Positions 18,001 to 24,814 of a DNA stretch of 37,133 bases are shown here, piece by piece. The DNA comes from a virus. Every line of letters starts with the position of its first letter. The first letter of the stretch is position 1. A program made the translations under genes and the position numbers. The DNA is taken from the IMG/VR virus record IMGVR_UViG_3300027659_000094, positions 1-37,133 of that record. One strand, 5' to 3'. The notes under the pieces were generated by a model, which was given only the letters and a program-made list of their open reading frames with translations, was not told where the DNA came from and searched no databases.

Positions 18001-20581
18001 CGACCGCTACGCCCTGATCGAAGACGTCAACAAAGGCTCTGGCCCCGGCTCCGTCAACGAGTTCTTGTTTGAGTCCACCCGCACAGGCAAGTGGGGCTAC
18101 GACACAGCCAAGTTCAAAGCTGACCCAGCGATGAAGGCCGAGTTCGACAAGCTGGGCCCCAAGGCTCAGCAGTTCGTCAAGGACGTGTTTGCCCATGGCG
18201 ATGCCACGCTGTCGAACAAGAAGACGATTGTCCTGAACGCCACCAACTCCGAGTACGACGCCATGATTAAGGCAGCTCAGGACTTGGTAAACACTGCCAC
18301 GGACAGCAAGGTCAAAACCGACGCTGAGAAAGAGCTGGCCAAGCTCAAGGCAGAGAAAGCCGCTACGCTCAAGCGTTTCCAGACGCTGTTCCGCATCCGC
18401 GAGGGCATCCCCTACTCGCCTATCAAGCGCACTGGTGCTTACGTGGTAATCGGTGAGTCCGCTGAGTACAAAGCTGCCAAGGCCAATAAAGACACAGCCA
18501 CAGTCAAGAAGCTGGAGTCTGACCCAGACCACTACCATGTGTCGTTTGTCGATACCAAGTGGCAGGCTCGTAACCTAAAAGACAATTTGGCCGAGCAAGG
18601 TGTGTTCGATAGCCCGCAGATCGTGAAGCGCTCTGAGTCGTTTGATGAAGCGTTCAGTGGTGAGGCCATGCTGCCAGCCCTGACAAAGATGCGTGCCGCT
18701 GTTGATCGCCGTGCGCAAGACGCCAATGGCAAGAAAGACCCGACTGCTGGCAAGCTGCTCAACATCATCAACCAGTTGTACTTGGAGGCGTTGGCTGAGG
18801 GTAGTGCCCGCAAGTCTGAGATGCGCCGCCGTGGTGTGTCTGGTGAAGTGGACATGCTCCAGTCGTTCACACAGCAAGGCCGTGCCGATGCCAACTTCTT
18901 GGCCAGCGTTGAGTTTGAGCCTAAGATTCAGGACGCCCTGCAGCAGATGCGTAACCAGTCACGCACTGGCGACCGTGAGCGCAAGTCTGAAATCTTTGAC
19001 GAGCTGACCCAGCGCTACGCTGACTCGTTGGAGCCCAAAAACAATCCGTTCATCAACGGCCTGACCAACATGGCGTCCAAGTTCTTCTTGGCTTCCAGCC
19101 CCGGCTACTACCTGCAGAACTTGACACAGCCATTCATGATGTCGCTGCCTGCTATGGCAGGTCGCCACGATTACACCAAAGCTGCTGCTGCGCTGGCCAA
19201 GGCATACACTGAGTTGGGTCCGCTGTTCAAGGACGTGAAGCTGTTTGACCAGCAGTTTGACTTCTCCAAGGTGCCTGCTGACGTACGTACAGCTATCAAC
19301 GACTTGGTCAACCAAGGCAAGATTGACATCGGTCTGGCCACTGAGATTAACGAGTACAAGGTAGAAGCTGACGGCAAACTCAGCCAGTTTGCACAGCGCC
19401 TGAACAAGGGCATGCGTATGGCTGTCCAGAAGGTGGAAGCTACCAACCGTTTGTCTACTGCCATTGCTGCATACCGCTTGGAGTTTGAGCGGGCTAAGAA
19501 AGACCCAAAGATTGCAGACCCTAAAGCTGCAGCCACACAGTACGCTGCTGACATCCTGACTGAAACCCATGGTGACTACACAGCCTTTAACGCTCCTCGT
19601 GCGTTCAACACCCAGTGGGGTAAGGTGGCTTTGCAGTTCCGCAAGTTCCAGTTGATTCAGATTGCGTTCTACACCAAGCTGATCCGTGATGCGTTTACTA
19701 ATCCGGACGAGCGTGCAGTCGCCATGAAGACTCTGGGATACTCACTTGGCCACACTGCGGTGTTCGCTGGCATGATGGGCTTGCCCGGCTACGCTGCCAT
19801 TGCTGCGATCATGAGCGCCTTTGGCGACGAAGACGAGCCATACGACCTGACCGCTGAGATGCGCAAGGCGCTTGGCCCAGAGTGGGCTGACATGATTATG
19901 CGTGGCGCTCCTACCTTAGTTGGTATGGACTTGTCAGGCAAGATCGGTGCTGGCAACATGCTGTCCATCATGCCATTTAGTGACGCTGACTTGAGCACCA
20001 ACGCAGGCCGTGCCGAAGCGTTCGGTACATTGATGGGCGGTGCTGCTCTTGGTATGGCATCTCGAGTGGTTGACGGTCTTGGCCTTATTGCCAGCGGTGA
20101 CTACTACAAGGGTATTGAGCGCACTATGCCCAAGGGTGTGTCCGACGCACTCAAGGCTGGCCGTCAGGCTGCTGAAGGTATGACTCGCCGCAATGGTGAT
20201 GTGATCTTGCCTGACAGTGAAATTAGTGCAATCGACACAGTGATGACCGGATTGGGTGTGCCTGCTGTAAAACAAGCTGTGACCTACGAGCGTCAGAACC
20301 GCATGCGTGATATCACTGAGAACTTCCAAGACCGCACTACGCGCATCAAGAACGACTACACCAAAGCTGTTCGGGAGCAAGATACCGAGGCCATGGCAGA
20401 AGCCCGTGCTGCATGGACGAAACTACAGCAGACTCGCCAGCGTAACGGCTTGACACCGCAGCCAGTATCTAGCTTGCTGAAAGCGCCGCAGGAACAGAGG
20501 GCTCGTGAGCAGCGCACCGTAGGTGGTGTACAGTACCGCGAAGGCCAGCGTAAACTGGCAGAATCCGTAGTTGAAAATTAA
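12041..20581 (+). CDS. Giant polyvalent ejection protein: YkuD-like, metallopeptidase-like, ART-like and LPD38-like segments
   Basis: A single uninterrupted 2846-residue frame starts after AAGGGG. Residues about 30-310 are Gly/Ala-rich with hydrophobic helices, possibly membrane-inserting. A helix-turn-helix-like stretch (PEPEAAAKYGLSRQSIQKI) starts near 615. About 1035-1215 resembles an L,D-transpeptidase (YkuD): H1141 and C1171 within YSFGCINV, a variant of SHGC. About 1257-1470 holds HEVGGH (H1348, E1349, H1353), a possible zinc peptidase of HExxxH form. From 1483, HGTAASF then GTGEGAQAFGWGTYLA matches the ART-PolyVal ADP-ribosyltransferase pattern. Coiled coil fills about 1705-1800, and about 2330-2660 resembles LPD38. 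Its place as the last and largest internal protein fits the T7 gp16 slot, injected with DNA. Activities are inferred, not shown. Confidence 0.8.
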   Translation: MAFVPIRTIVGTDEEDTGFKPLRDVYLGPAPQRGAIAAGLSAGVDQLQGLGYSALGGVADIAGASGVSDWANEQARRNQIDASVGGRPDLERIEDQTLGSALPYVGYQIAKQVPTMAGIAGAQFIPGFGQAATALGLTRLGAVAPRMLGGGGLQAGSSAAARRAALAQGEAFGTGTLAGSAMGFGSLYGESVEGGDPSPFKALALAPIYGAAEAVLPAVLQGSLRAPARYSGNLGTRMAKAGGVAGAGESLTELGQNELEMGMRSDLTAEEMASRRLNAAAAGLIVGGSLGTVGGLRGPMDLTKPDTEQETQTSTEQKPILGLQYNPLAGTPIIFPDGTVALGSEQEMLARTGIKLPAAAAEKDLTAPAGTTTAAAGVTKPTTPSIFSETDTALNKLGVKPTKNSRGIYDYLVAEGIDPASPEAEPVMNALAASKVGEARKAVGEIIRARSTRGTGISTVQQPAGGLGVGSPVVQGTVGDAGRVAPVAGTVVGGAPAAGAPLQQTGLLPITAGQPSTPVTTGALSGPQASQTIETAPQGQTTTTVSTAAPVSQPLAPGQFRRAPKPMTVLQAARATPTPSTAAEPVVDERREILQKIFGERNGGIIFDVVGMGMPEPEAAAKYGLSRQSIQKIAGATGQKEWPALIAGAKAKFNLTDAQIADAFNTVAPDSTEGQIASEVFTQDQASMDENEAIEAGLGNIVKTAGAGTSEVEGFTKLQKEIDATLEALAVETDPAVLADLNAKLTAQIEKVKAVEKQAQAEVRALAGRKSDKDASDEKEAKADQPKELGAEDAVQVESTTSVSVQPKAETSKAVVGQVRRVKKPATESKAQVPAVILTQAEQAAQAWDVVAANFPGAPKFADLTKAQQNTFIGFGEGNWERGDVELELTKLARTAASTQRAIGREPVTIDVESRIIDETVAPQVAKLPAPQVTRLENHYNAKRDSAEFLAKVKADVVLYATKGAEAVAGAIRDIIKSIHAGVLSAAMIFNPTAISQVEAFVVIPQETQTTTTQVLAELPAEVKGMSEAGKQAYATLIPALKGKIGDKFVTIADKPSGRIFVFKANGELVLQQKALFGLAKGDLYKGNNDLKQNRVTPAGLFGINVVDAAKGGDAAKTAGDYDFGKVFALDDPDATVTFMHSVWLKESDAAKRAAALKNDSAADSRYSFGCINVDKETFKDMVGKYSNQMDGSKLFVVPDVQSTVNDFITGNVANDRLVREGVQPVTKTTTTPVKSATKTAGVDRTVAAKDEEVGGMKFGKEGAPVKQPYTAKELLAELKDFIRADIPGRKLMVVDSVVDLLTSTDEKIRAVGAALQLEGAYGVAVDGRAYLIANRIKQGSGRAKFMHEVGGHLGLDNLLTKADQDKLVNQIKTWAKKADGSLEAELALQAFERVQAAQTPQEDRRSELIAYFIESAMEMGVDPTAANDTKLSGPLREWFRNLWAAFKVAARKLGLKPESMTAQDVVNLAYGAARLEINGTWHGTAASFRNFRHKFMGTGEGAQAFGWGTYLAQRTGIAKAYWTADVERKASGQPRQLADYPGKDAFEAAAAANDYLGLGRMGNLISSAKRGGMDLMRSQYDISAALDKELTAFMNWVRPEGNLMRVDTAVPENEMLDWDKVLSRQTSVLNKIKAKLPEDLREAVEEEVNETLEGMTGEDFYRALMFVEDRDGFVSEQFDVADYNKRLANAPTKQVVSAFIDEKLGVNGLKFLDSASRGNPELLKAKLKQKQELLAEKQKDLDKASKEADRWEGLYDDAPADQKTYARKTWLNAVSARTSKEFEVEQLKQDIVQDTNKLRSIEKKTRNLVIFNDKNIFRVGSEAAADRQRMKFGSDMVELGKRGQLKEKAGKTRVDTANDRAIKLLEKAAKTKDPAEAEALRAEANALFSATAGKLSGMKFGKNAVPQGLIDRNIAKLPNMSQQPVKRVVESIGDLGGKYLDYALFTNDLVKRAQALGLGAAKTFFDRLAARNAKVSEEERKIEKIADRYALIEDVNKGSGPGSVNEFLFESTRTGKWGYDTAKFKADPAMKAEFDKLGPKAQQFVKDVFAHGDATLSNKKTIVLNATNSEYDAMIKAAQDLVNTATDSKVKTDAEKELAKLKAEKAATLKRFQTLFRIREGIPYSPIKRTGAYVVIGESAEYKAAKANKDTATVKKLESDPDHYHVSFVDTKWQARNLKDNLAEQGVFDSPQIVKRSESFDEAFSGEAMLPALTKMRAAVDRRAQDANGKKDPTAGKLLNIINQLYLEALAEGSARKSEMRRRGVSGEVDMLQSFTQQGRADANFLASVEFEPKIQDALQQMRNQSRTGDRERKSEIFDELTQRYADSLEPKNNPFINGLTNMASKFFLASSPGYYLQNLTQPFMMSLPAMAGRHDYTKAAAALAKAYTELGPLFKDVKLFDQQFDFSKVPADVRTAINDLVNQGKIDIGLATEINEYKVEADGKLSQFAQRLNKGMRMAVQKVEATNRLSTAIAAYRLEFERAKKDPKIADPKAAATQYAADILTETHGDYTAFNAPRAFNTQWGKVALQFRKFQLIQIAFYTKLIRDAFTNPDERAVAMKTLGYSLGHTAVFAGMMGLPGYAAIAAIMSAFGDEDEPYDLTAEMRKALGPEWADMIMRGAPTLVGMDLSGKIGAGNMLSIMPFSDADLSTNAGRAEAFGTLMGGAALGMASRVVDGLGLIASGDYYKGIERTMPKGVSDALKAGRQAAEGMTRRNGDVILPDSEISAIDTVMTGLGVPAVKQAVTYERQNRMRDITENFQDRTTRIKNDYTKAVREQDTEAMAEARAAWTKLQQTRQRNGLTPQPVSSLLKAPQEQRAREQRTVGGVQYREGQRKLAESVVEN

Positions 20582-20590
20582 GGAGTAACC

Positions 20591-20845
20591 ATGGCCAAGT
20601 CACCTGCATGGCAGCGCAAGGAGGGCAAGTCCGAAAAGGGCGGGCTCAACGCCAAAGGGCGTGCGTCGTACAACAAGGCAAACCCCGGCAAGCCGGGGCT
20701 CAAGGCTCCTCAACCCGAGGGTGGCCCACGACGCGACTCGTTCTGTGCCCGCATGGAGGGTATGAAAGAGAAGCTAACCAGCGCCAAGACAGCCAAAGAC
20801 CCCAACAGCCGCATCAACAAATCGTTGCGTGCATGGAAGTGCTGA
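20591..20845 (+). CDS. Small basic protein, DUF6321-like
   Basis: This 84-residue protein starts after AAGGAG, 9 bases after the giant gene. It begins MAKSPAWQRKEGKSEKGGLN followed by AKGRASYNKANPG and a PRRDSFCARM segment, and ends in SLRAWKC. This is the pattern I know as DUF6321, a short, basic, Gly/Lys-rich family found in phages, often late in the structural operon. Its function is unknown; nucleic-acid binding is suggested by its charge only. It is the first of five tiny genes arranged head to tail before the convergence. Confidence 0.7.
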   Translation: MAKSPAWQRKEGKSEKGGLNAKGRASYNKANPGKPGLKAPQPEGGPRRDSFCARMEGMKEKLTSAKTAKDPNSRINKSLRAWKC

Positions 20846-20846
20846 C

Positions 20847-21035
20847 ATGGCTACCAAGGCAAAGTCCACGGTGAACGCCGCTGGCAACTACACCAAGCCC
20901 GAACTGCGCAAGCGGATCGTGTCACAGGTCAAAGCCGCTGCAACCCAAGGCACTGGTGCTGGCCAATGGTCAGCTCGCAAGGCACAGCTTGTAGCCAAGA
21001 AGTACAAGGCCGCTGGCGGGGGGTACAGAGATTGA
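20847..21035 (+). CDS. Small basic protein, conserved phage family
   Basis: The ATG at 20847, one base after the previous stop, gives 62 residues; an earlier in-frame ATG at 20829 lies inside the preceding gene. The sequence starts MATKAKSTVNAAGNYTKPEL and contains GAGQWSARKAQLVAKKYKAA, ending GGGYRD. The GQWSARKAQ block is highly characteristic of a small family I recall from phages and giant viruses (possibly DUF5872; the number is from memory). It is strongly basic. The function is unknown. The stop overlaps the TTG start of the next gene (TTGA). Confidence 0.68.
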   Translation: MATKAKSTVNAAGNYTKPELRKRIVSQVKAAATQGTGAGQWSARKAQLVAKKYKAAGGGYRD

Positions 21036-21265
21036 AAGCCCCCCAAAAATCCCTCAAAGACTGGTCCAGTCAAAATTGGAGAACCAAAAGTGGTAAAAAA
21101 TCTTCTGACACGGGCGAAAGGTATCTACCTGAGTCTGCAATTAAAAGTCTTAGCCCTGCTGAGTATGCTGCAACAACGCGTGCGAAACGCGCTGGCAAAG
21201 CTGCGGGGAAACAGTTTGTAGCGCAACCCAAAAAAGTAGCTGCAAAAACCGCGAAGTACCGTTAA
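21032..21265 (+). CDS. Small basic protein (TTG start), conserved phage family
   Basis: The best start is the TTG at 21032, overlapping the previous TGA (TTGA); this gives 77 residues beginning MKAPQKSLKDWSSQNWRTKS. The middle reads GERYLPESAIKSLSPAEYAA and the end is a Lys/Ala-rich basic tail (KKVAAKTAKYR). The pattern 'KxPQxSLxxWxxxxWRTKSG ... YLPE.AI..L.P.EYAATTxAKRxG' recurs in phage genomes in my memory, always without known function. A longer frame from 20966 would overlap the previous gene by 70 bases and lacks the conserved start. The basic, Trp-containing N-terminus suggests binding to nucleic acid or another virion protein. Confidence 0.68.
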   Translation: MKAPQKSLKDWSSQNWRTKSGKKSSDTGERYLPESAIKSLSPAEYAATTRAKRAGKAAGKQFVAQPKKVAAKTAKYR

Positions 21266-21284
21266 CCCCCAACTGGAGAACCCC

Positions 21285-21434
21285 ATGATGAAAGCAAAGA
21301 AGCCGAACCCGTTCGGCAAAGGCGAGTCCAAGATGATGGAAGCCAAAGAGAAGAAGATGGCTGGTGGCAAAAAAGCCTACGCCGCCATGGAAAAGAAGTA
21401 CGAGGGTAAGAAGTCCACCTCGAAGATGAAATAA
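21285..21434 (+). CDS. Tiny Lys/Met-rich protein
   Basis: A 49-codon frame starts at the ATG at 21285 behind AACTGGAGAACCCC, the same extended Shine-Dalgarno context used by several minus-strand genes. The peptide begins MMKAKKPNPFGKGESKMMEA and is one charged helix of Lys, Glu, Met and Gly. Composition and the strong ribosome binding site support a real gene. Function is unknown; its setting in a run of similar basic microgenes suggests a shared role. Confidence 0.6.
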   Translation: MMKAKKPNPFGKGESKMMEAKEKKMAGGKKAYAAMEKKYEGKKSTSKMK

Positions 21435-21445
21435 GGAGAACCACC

Positions 21446-21583
21446 ATGATGTACGGAAAAATGATGATGGCTAAGGCCCCCGCAGGTAAAAAAGCTGCCC
21501 CCTTCAAGCCCTGTGCCAAGTGTCCCAACCCCGCCAAATGCGCCAAGATGGGCGCTTGCATGGCCAAAGCCAAGTCCAAGTGA
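21446..21583 (+). CDS. Tiny Cys-containing basic protein (possible zinc-binding knuckle)
   Basis: A 45-codon frame begins at 21446 after GGAGAACCACC. It reads MMYGKMMMAKAPAGKKAAPF and then has four Cys (C23, C26, C32, C38) in the arrangement CAKCPNPAKCAKMGAC, ending KAKSK. The C-x2-C-x5-C-x5-C spacing could bind one zinc ion (inference). It ends 2 bases before the U-tract side of the convergent terminator. The Cys motif makes chance translation unlikely. Confidence 0.62.
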   Translation: MMYGKMMMAKAPAGKKAAPFKPCAKCPNPAKCAKMGACMAKAKSK

Positions 21584-21584
21584 C

Positions 21585-21615
21585 AAAAAAACCCCCGGGT
21601 CTTTCGACTCGGGGG
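21585..21615 (-). terminator. Rho-independent terminator of the minus-strand replication operon
   Basis: A 10-pair stem (21592-21601 with 21606-21615) closes a 4-base loop. Read on the minus strand the loop is GAAA and the stem is followed directly by seven T (complement of 21585-21591). One internal pair is A-C on the minus strand but G-U on the plus strand. The plus strand has no T tract after the stem, so this fits termination of leftward transcription ending at the primase-helicase gene. Confidence 0.8.
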
Positions 21616-21663
21616 CTAAGGTTCCTCAACACAAAGGAGCTAACATGACAGTCAGCGAGCGAA

Positions 21664-24600
21664 TCATACCTCGTTGACTGCATCACCGTCAAATTGGCTA
21701 GTCACCAACGTCAATACTGGCGTAGCCGAATCTGCATTCAAGCGTCGTGTGTCCACGACAATGCAACGTGTCTGCTGCGACGTGCAGTCAGTACCACGGG
21801 TGATGACAAACTTTTCACCCTGAGACACAAGCGCGTTGGCTTCCTTGATGCTGGCCACCATCGAGTGGTAGTCCATGCGGTGAGCCATGCACCATTCCCG
21901 AACTTCCTTCTGGGACAAGATCAAGCGCCCAGCCAGTTCTTTGCTGTTGGCCGTGCCTAGGATGTAGCGCCCAGCAATAGGGCCATTGACTCTGTTGCGC
22001 GGGGTCTCAGGGCCACGCCCGTCACGGCTGTCACGGCACTCGGTAGTGACAATAATTCGCTGGCTCAGCATGCTAATCATGCGCTGGAACGCATCTTCAG
22101 ACGACACCGTGTTGTTCTCCTCTACGGAGTCAGACAGATCACGCAGCAAGCTCACCGTAAACTTGTACAGCTCCTTGATGTCAAACTCCACAATGCCCAG
22201 CTTCTTGGCGATCTTGGCAATCACGATGGTGCATGCGCTGTGAGCCCGGTAGAAACGGAACTTGGGGTTGGACAGCACCTCAGTGAACTTGCCCAGCATG
22301 GTCTGCATGTCACGGAAGACCTCAGCTTCGTTGGCCAGAATGTACTTGACCATGGCAGCACCCGCATGGCCGGAGTTGGCAGTCATCTTCTTGATGTTCT
22401 CGGCAGCTACCATGGCAGATGCTGACCTCCATGCGTCCTCGCCTTCTTCTGTGTCCGGGTATGCAGCTCGGTCTACAAGCATCAGTGGGTTGTAGCGGTC
22501 CACGTTGAGCTGGATCAGGCGTACGGCCTCGGCCTGCGAGTTGGCTTGGTTAGCAGCCAGCAGCCCGTAGAAGTCACGGTTGCCAGTCACGTACACGTTC
22601 AGCCGCCACTCGGATGACTTGGCGAACACCACGCCGCCGCCCTTGGATGTCAGGCGAACCTTCTCTTGGCCGTTGGATACGCCGTAGGCTACGTCACTGA
22701 ACACGCCAGCTTCCATGTTGGTCAGCTCATCAGCCAGCACGGGGATGTTGTTGTACACACCTAGCGTAGCCCACAGAGCGTTGGTGGTGAAGCCTTCCTT
22801 GGAGTTGAGCGTCATCTTCTCAGGGTTGCCGAACGCAGCCAGTGCAGCGTGGCATGCTGTAGTTTTCCCCCGGCCAGACTTGCCGCCTTGCAGGGCCAGA
22901 ATCAAGCCCTTGTACAGGTCTTCGCAGTGGTGCGATACCAGTGAACCCCAGCCAGCGCATACGGTGTACTGCCAGTGGACGGCCTCTGGCCTGTTGTACA
23001 TGAAGTTCATGGCCTCGGCGTAGCCTTCCAAGCTGCCACGGCCATTCTTGAATGCGTTGGCACGCTCCTTGGCGTTGCCGCCTACCAGCACTTTGCGCTC
23101 TGTGCCGTCTTGGGCGAACAACGTCTCACCGATAAGGAACGACTTGTGGTCATCCTTCCAGCCAAAGGCTGTCATGGTGTTGGTCTCAGTGATGCTGCGC
23201 TTTAAGGACTGCAGTTGGTCCAGCAGATATGCCGCCATGTGCTCTCCAGCGTTTTTGTGGTTGCTCTTCGTGAGCTCGTATCTGGCCATAGCCCTCAGCA
23301 AATCCGTTGGTGACGCCACGGACTCACCTGAAATCTCAAAGTCACGGATGCGCTTGTCGGGTAGGTGCAGTCGGATGCCATAACGGAACGTGCCGTCCTC
23401 ACCCCGGATACGAGTCGTTGGATAGAACAGGTTCTCACAGAACGGGAAAATTTGCATGACCCCTTCCTTGTCGGGGATCAGGCGGCTCAACAGACCAGCG
23501 TCCCACTGGTATCCGCGAGGTAGTGCTGGTATGGTCGCTTGCTCAGTAACACCTTCCTCAGTAACGGTCTCAGCAGTAGTTTCTTCTGGCTCCGGCATTA
23601 CCCGACCTAGCACCAGCGGGGTCTTGATCTTGTCCTTGAACGCGCAGCCATTGCAGCCGTCGGGGTTGCACTTGCTGAAGAACTCGCACGTTGTGGGCCC
23701 AGCAGTCCATGTGTCGTAGCGGATGTCCCAGTCAACTTGGCCATGGCCAGTTTCTTCACGCTTGGAACTCCATGACTGAGCTAACTCACGACCATCAACG
23801 CAGTGGGTCAGCAGACCGATAACGCCGCGCCAAGTCTCGTAGTCCACGTCACCCATGGTGTCGCGCATCTTGCCAGCTTGCAGGCACTTGTCTGCCATGA
23901 CGTTGGCATCTACCGGGACTTCAGGGTATTGGGTCAGGTGGGCTGTCAGGTCTGAGTTAAGGTCAGTCGGCTGATACTGTTTCTTGGGCGTCTCTTTGAC
24001 CGGCTTGACGCCGTTCTCTTTGGCGTAGGCAAACAGCGCTACAGCGAATTCTTTGGGGTCAATGGCTTCACAGGTAGCCATCAGCTTGACTGTCTTGGCG
24101 TCGCCGTTCTTGCGGTTGGTCGAATTAATTGGGCGCAGTATGGAGCTGAAGTCAGCCGTACGTGTCGGGTCAGCTATGACCTTCTCGTGAGCCAGCGTAG
24201 CCTTGAGAACCGTCGCCACCTTGCGCCACAGCTCGTGGCCAATCTCATGGGTCAGCGGCCAGTAGGCATGCATACCGTAGCCGGAATCAACCAGCATGGG
24301 GCGCGGGATACCAACGTCCTTGGCGAACTTGGCCATGGCCACACAAGCGTCCTTCTTGGTAAGGTAGCCCTGCTTCTTGTCGAACTTCTCTTGGCCGCAG
24401 TCAACGTCCACCCAGAACGCCTTGGCCTTGTCCCAGTTCTCAGGGATACGGTACTTGCGTTTGGGGTTGCCCTTGATGTCGAGTTCTTCCAACTCGATGA
24501 CGGCCTTCTGGTACGAAGCACATGCATGGTACACAGATACTTGCTTGCTACGGGACATAGCATCAACTGCTTCCGCCATGGTCTCAAGGTCGGTGTAGAC

Positions 24601-24696
24601 CTTGTGGGCCGGGTATTTGTAGCCCTCTTTGAACAGGGCGAGGTAATGGATGCCGAACTCAGGCAGTATTGTTTTGAGGAACTCTAGGGTGTTCAT
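21664..24696 (-). CDS. Primase-helicase: AEP-type primase fused to DUF927-like helicase
   Basis: This 1010-residue protein starts at an ATG preceded by GGGTGAAG. The N-terminal part has archaeo-eukaryotic primase hallmarks: WVDVDCG with acidic D97 and D99, SGYGMHAYW with H143, and an R-containing ILRPINSTNRK segment near 187-197. A Cys cluster (CEFFSKCNPDGCNGC, about 336-350) could bind zinc. The C-terminal part has a Walker A motif GGKSGRGKTT at about 599-608 and a Walker B-like VLADELTNM around 650, in the DUF927 helicase style. It would prime synthesis and unwind DNA at the fork, with the polymerase and SSB encoded upstream in the same operon. It sits after its own terminator and may have its own promoter. 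Confidence 0.82.
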   Translation of the reverse strand: MNTLEFLKTILPEFGIHYLALFKEGYKYPAHKVYTDLETMAEAVDAMSRSKQVSVYHACASYQKAVIELEELDIKGNPKRKYRIPENWDKAKAFWVDVDCGQEKFDKKQGYLTKKDACVAMAKFAKDVGIPRPMLVDSGYGMHAYWPLTHEIGHELWRKVATVLKATLAHEKVIADPTRTADFSSILRPINSTNRKNGDAKTVKLMATCEAIDPKEFAVALFAYAKENGVKPVKETPKKQYQPTDLNSDLTAHLTQYPEVPVDANVMADKCLQAGKMRDTMGDVDYETWRGVIGLLTHCVDGRELAQSWSSKREETGHGQVDWDIRYDTWTAGPTTCEFFSKCNPDGCNGCAFKDKIKTPLVLGRVMPEPEETTAETVTEEGVTEQATIPALPRGYQWDAGLLSRLIPDKEGVMQIFPFCENLFYPTTRIRGEDGTFRYGIRLHLPDKRIRDFEISGESVASPTDLLRAMARYELTKSNHKNAGEHMAAYLLDQLQSLKRSITETNTMTAFGWKDDHKSFLIGETLFAQDGTERKVLVGGNAKERANAFKNGRGSLEGYAEAMNFMYNRPEAVHWQYTVCAGWGSLVSHHCEDLYKGLILALQGGKSGRGKTTACHAALAAFGNPEKMTLNSKEGFTTNALWATLGVYNNIPVLADELTNMEAGVFSDVAYGVSNGQEKVRLTSKGGGVVFAKSSEWRLNVYVTGNRDFYGLLAANQANSQAEAVRLIQLNVDRYNPLMLVDRAAYPDTEEGEDAWRSASAMVAAENIKKMTANSGHAGAAMVKYILANEAEVFRDMQTMLGKFTEVLSNPKFRFYRAHSACTIVIAKIAKKLGIVEFDIKELYKFTVSLLRDLSDSVEENNTVSSEDAFQRMISMLSQRIIVTTECRDSRDGRGPETPRNRVNGPIAGRYILGTANSKELAGRLILSQKEVREWCMAHRMDYHSMVASIKEANALVSQGEKFVITRGTDCTSQQTRCIVVDTRRLNADSATPVLTLVTSQFDGDAVNEV

Positions 24697-24744
24697 ACTT
24701 CACCCTTTGTTGTATTTTTGCAACTCATGGCCACTCCAGAAAGC

Positions 24745-24766
24745 GAAAAAGCCCGCTGACGGGCTT
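24745..24766 (-). terminator. Rho-independent terminator after the SSB-like gene
   Basis: A 7-pair stem (AAGCCCG at 24749-24755 with CGGGCTT at 24760-24766) has a 4-base loop. On the minus strand it is followed by a T run (complement of 24746-24750). It lies between the SSB-like gene and the primase-helicase gene, and so could reduce primase-helicase expression relative to SSB. The rest of the 118-base gap shows no clear promoter. Confidence 0.7.
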
Positions 24767-24814
24767 GGAAGAGTAGGGCCAGTGTACTTCAACGCCACTG
24801 ACCCCACAAGTTGC

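Noticed and set aside
17702-18538. 278-codon minus frame inside the giant ejection gene
   Set aside because: Antisense shadow of the giant frame; no Shine-Dalgarno at its start and no recognisable domain.
21090-21221. 43-codon GTG frame behind TTGGAGAACC inside the 77-residue gene
   Set aside because: The ribosome site is good, but the main frame matches a conserved family across this stretch and the alternative peptide is a Leu-rich out-of-frame product.
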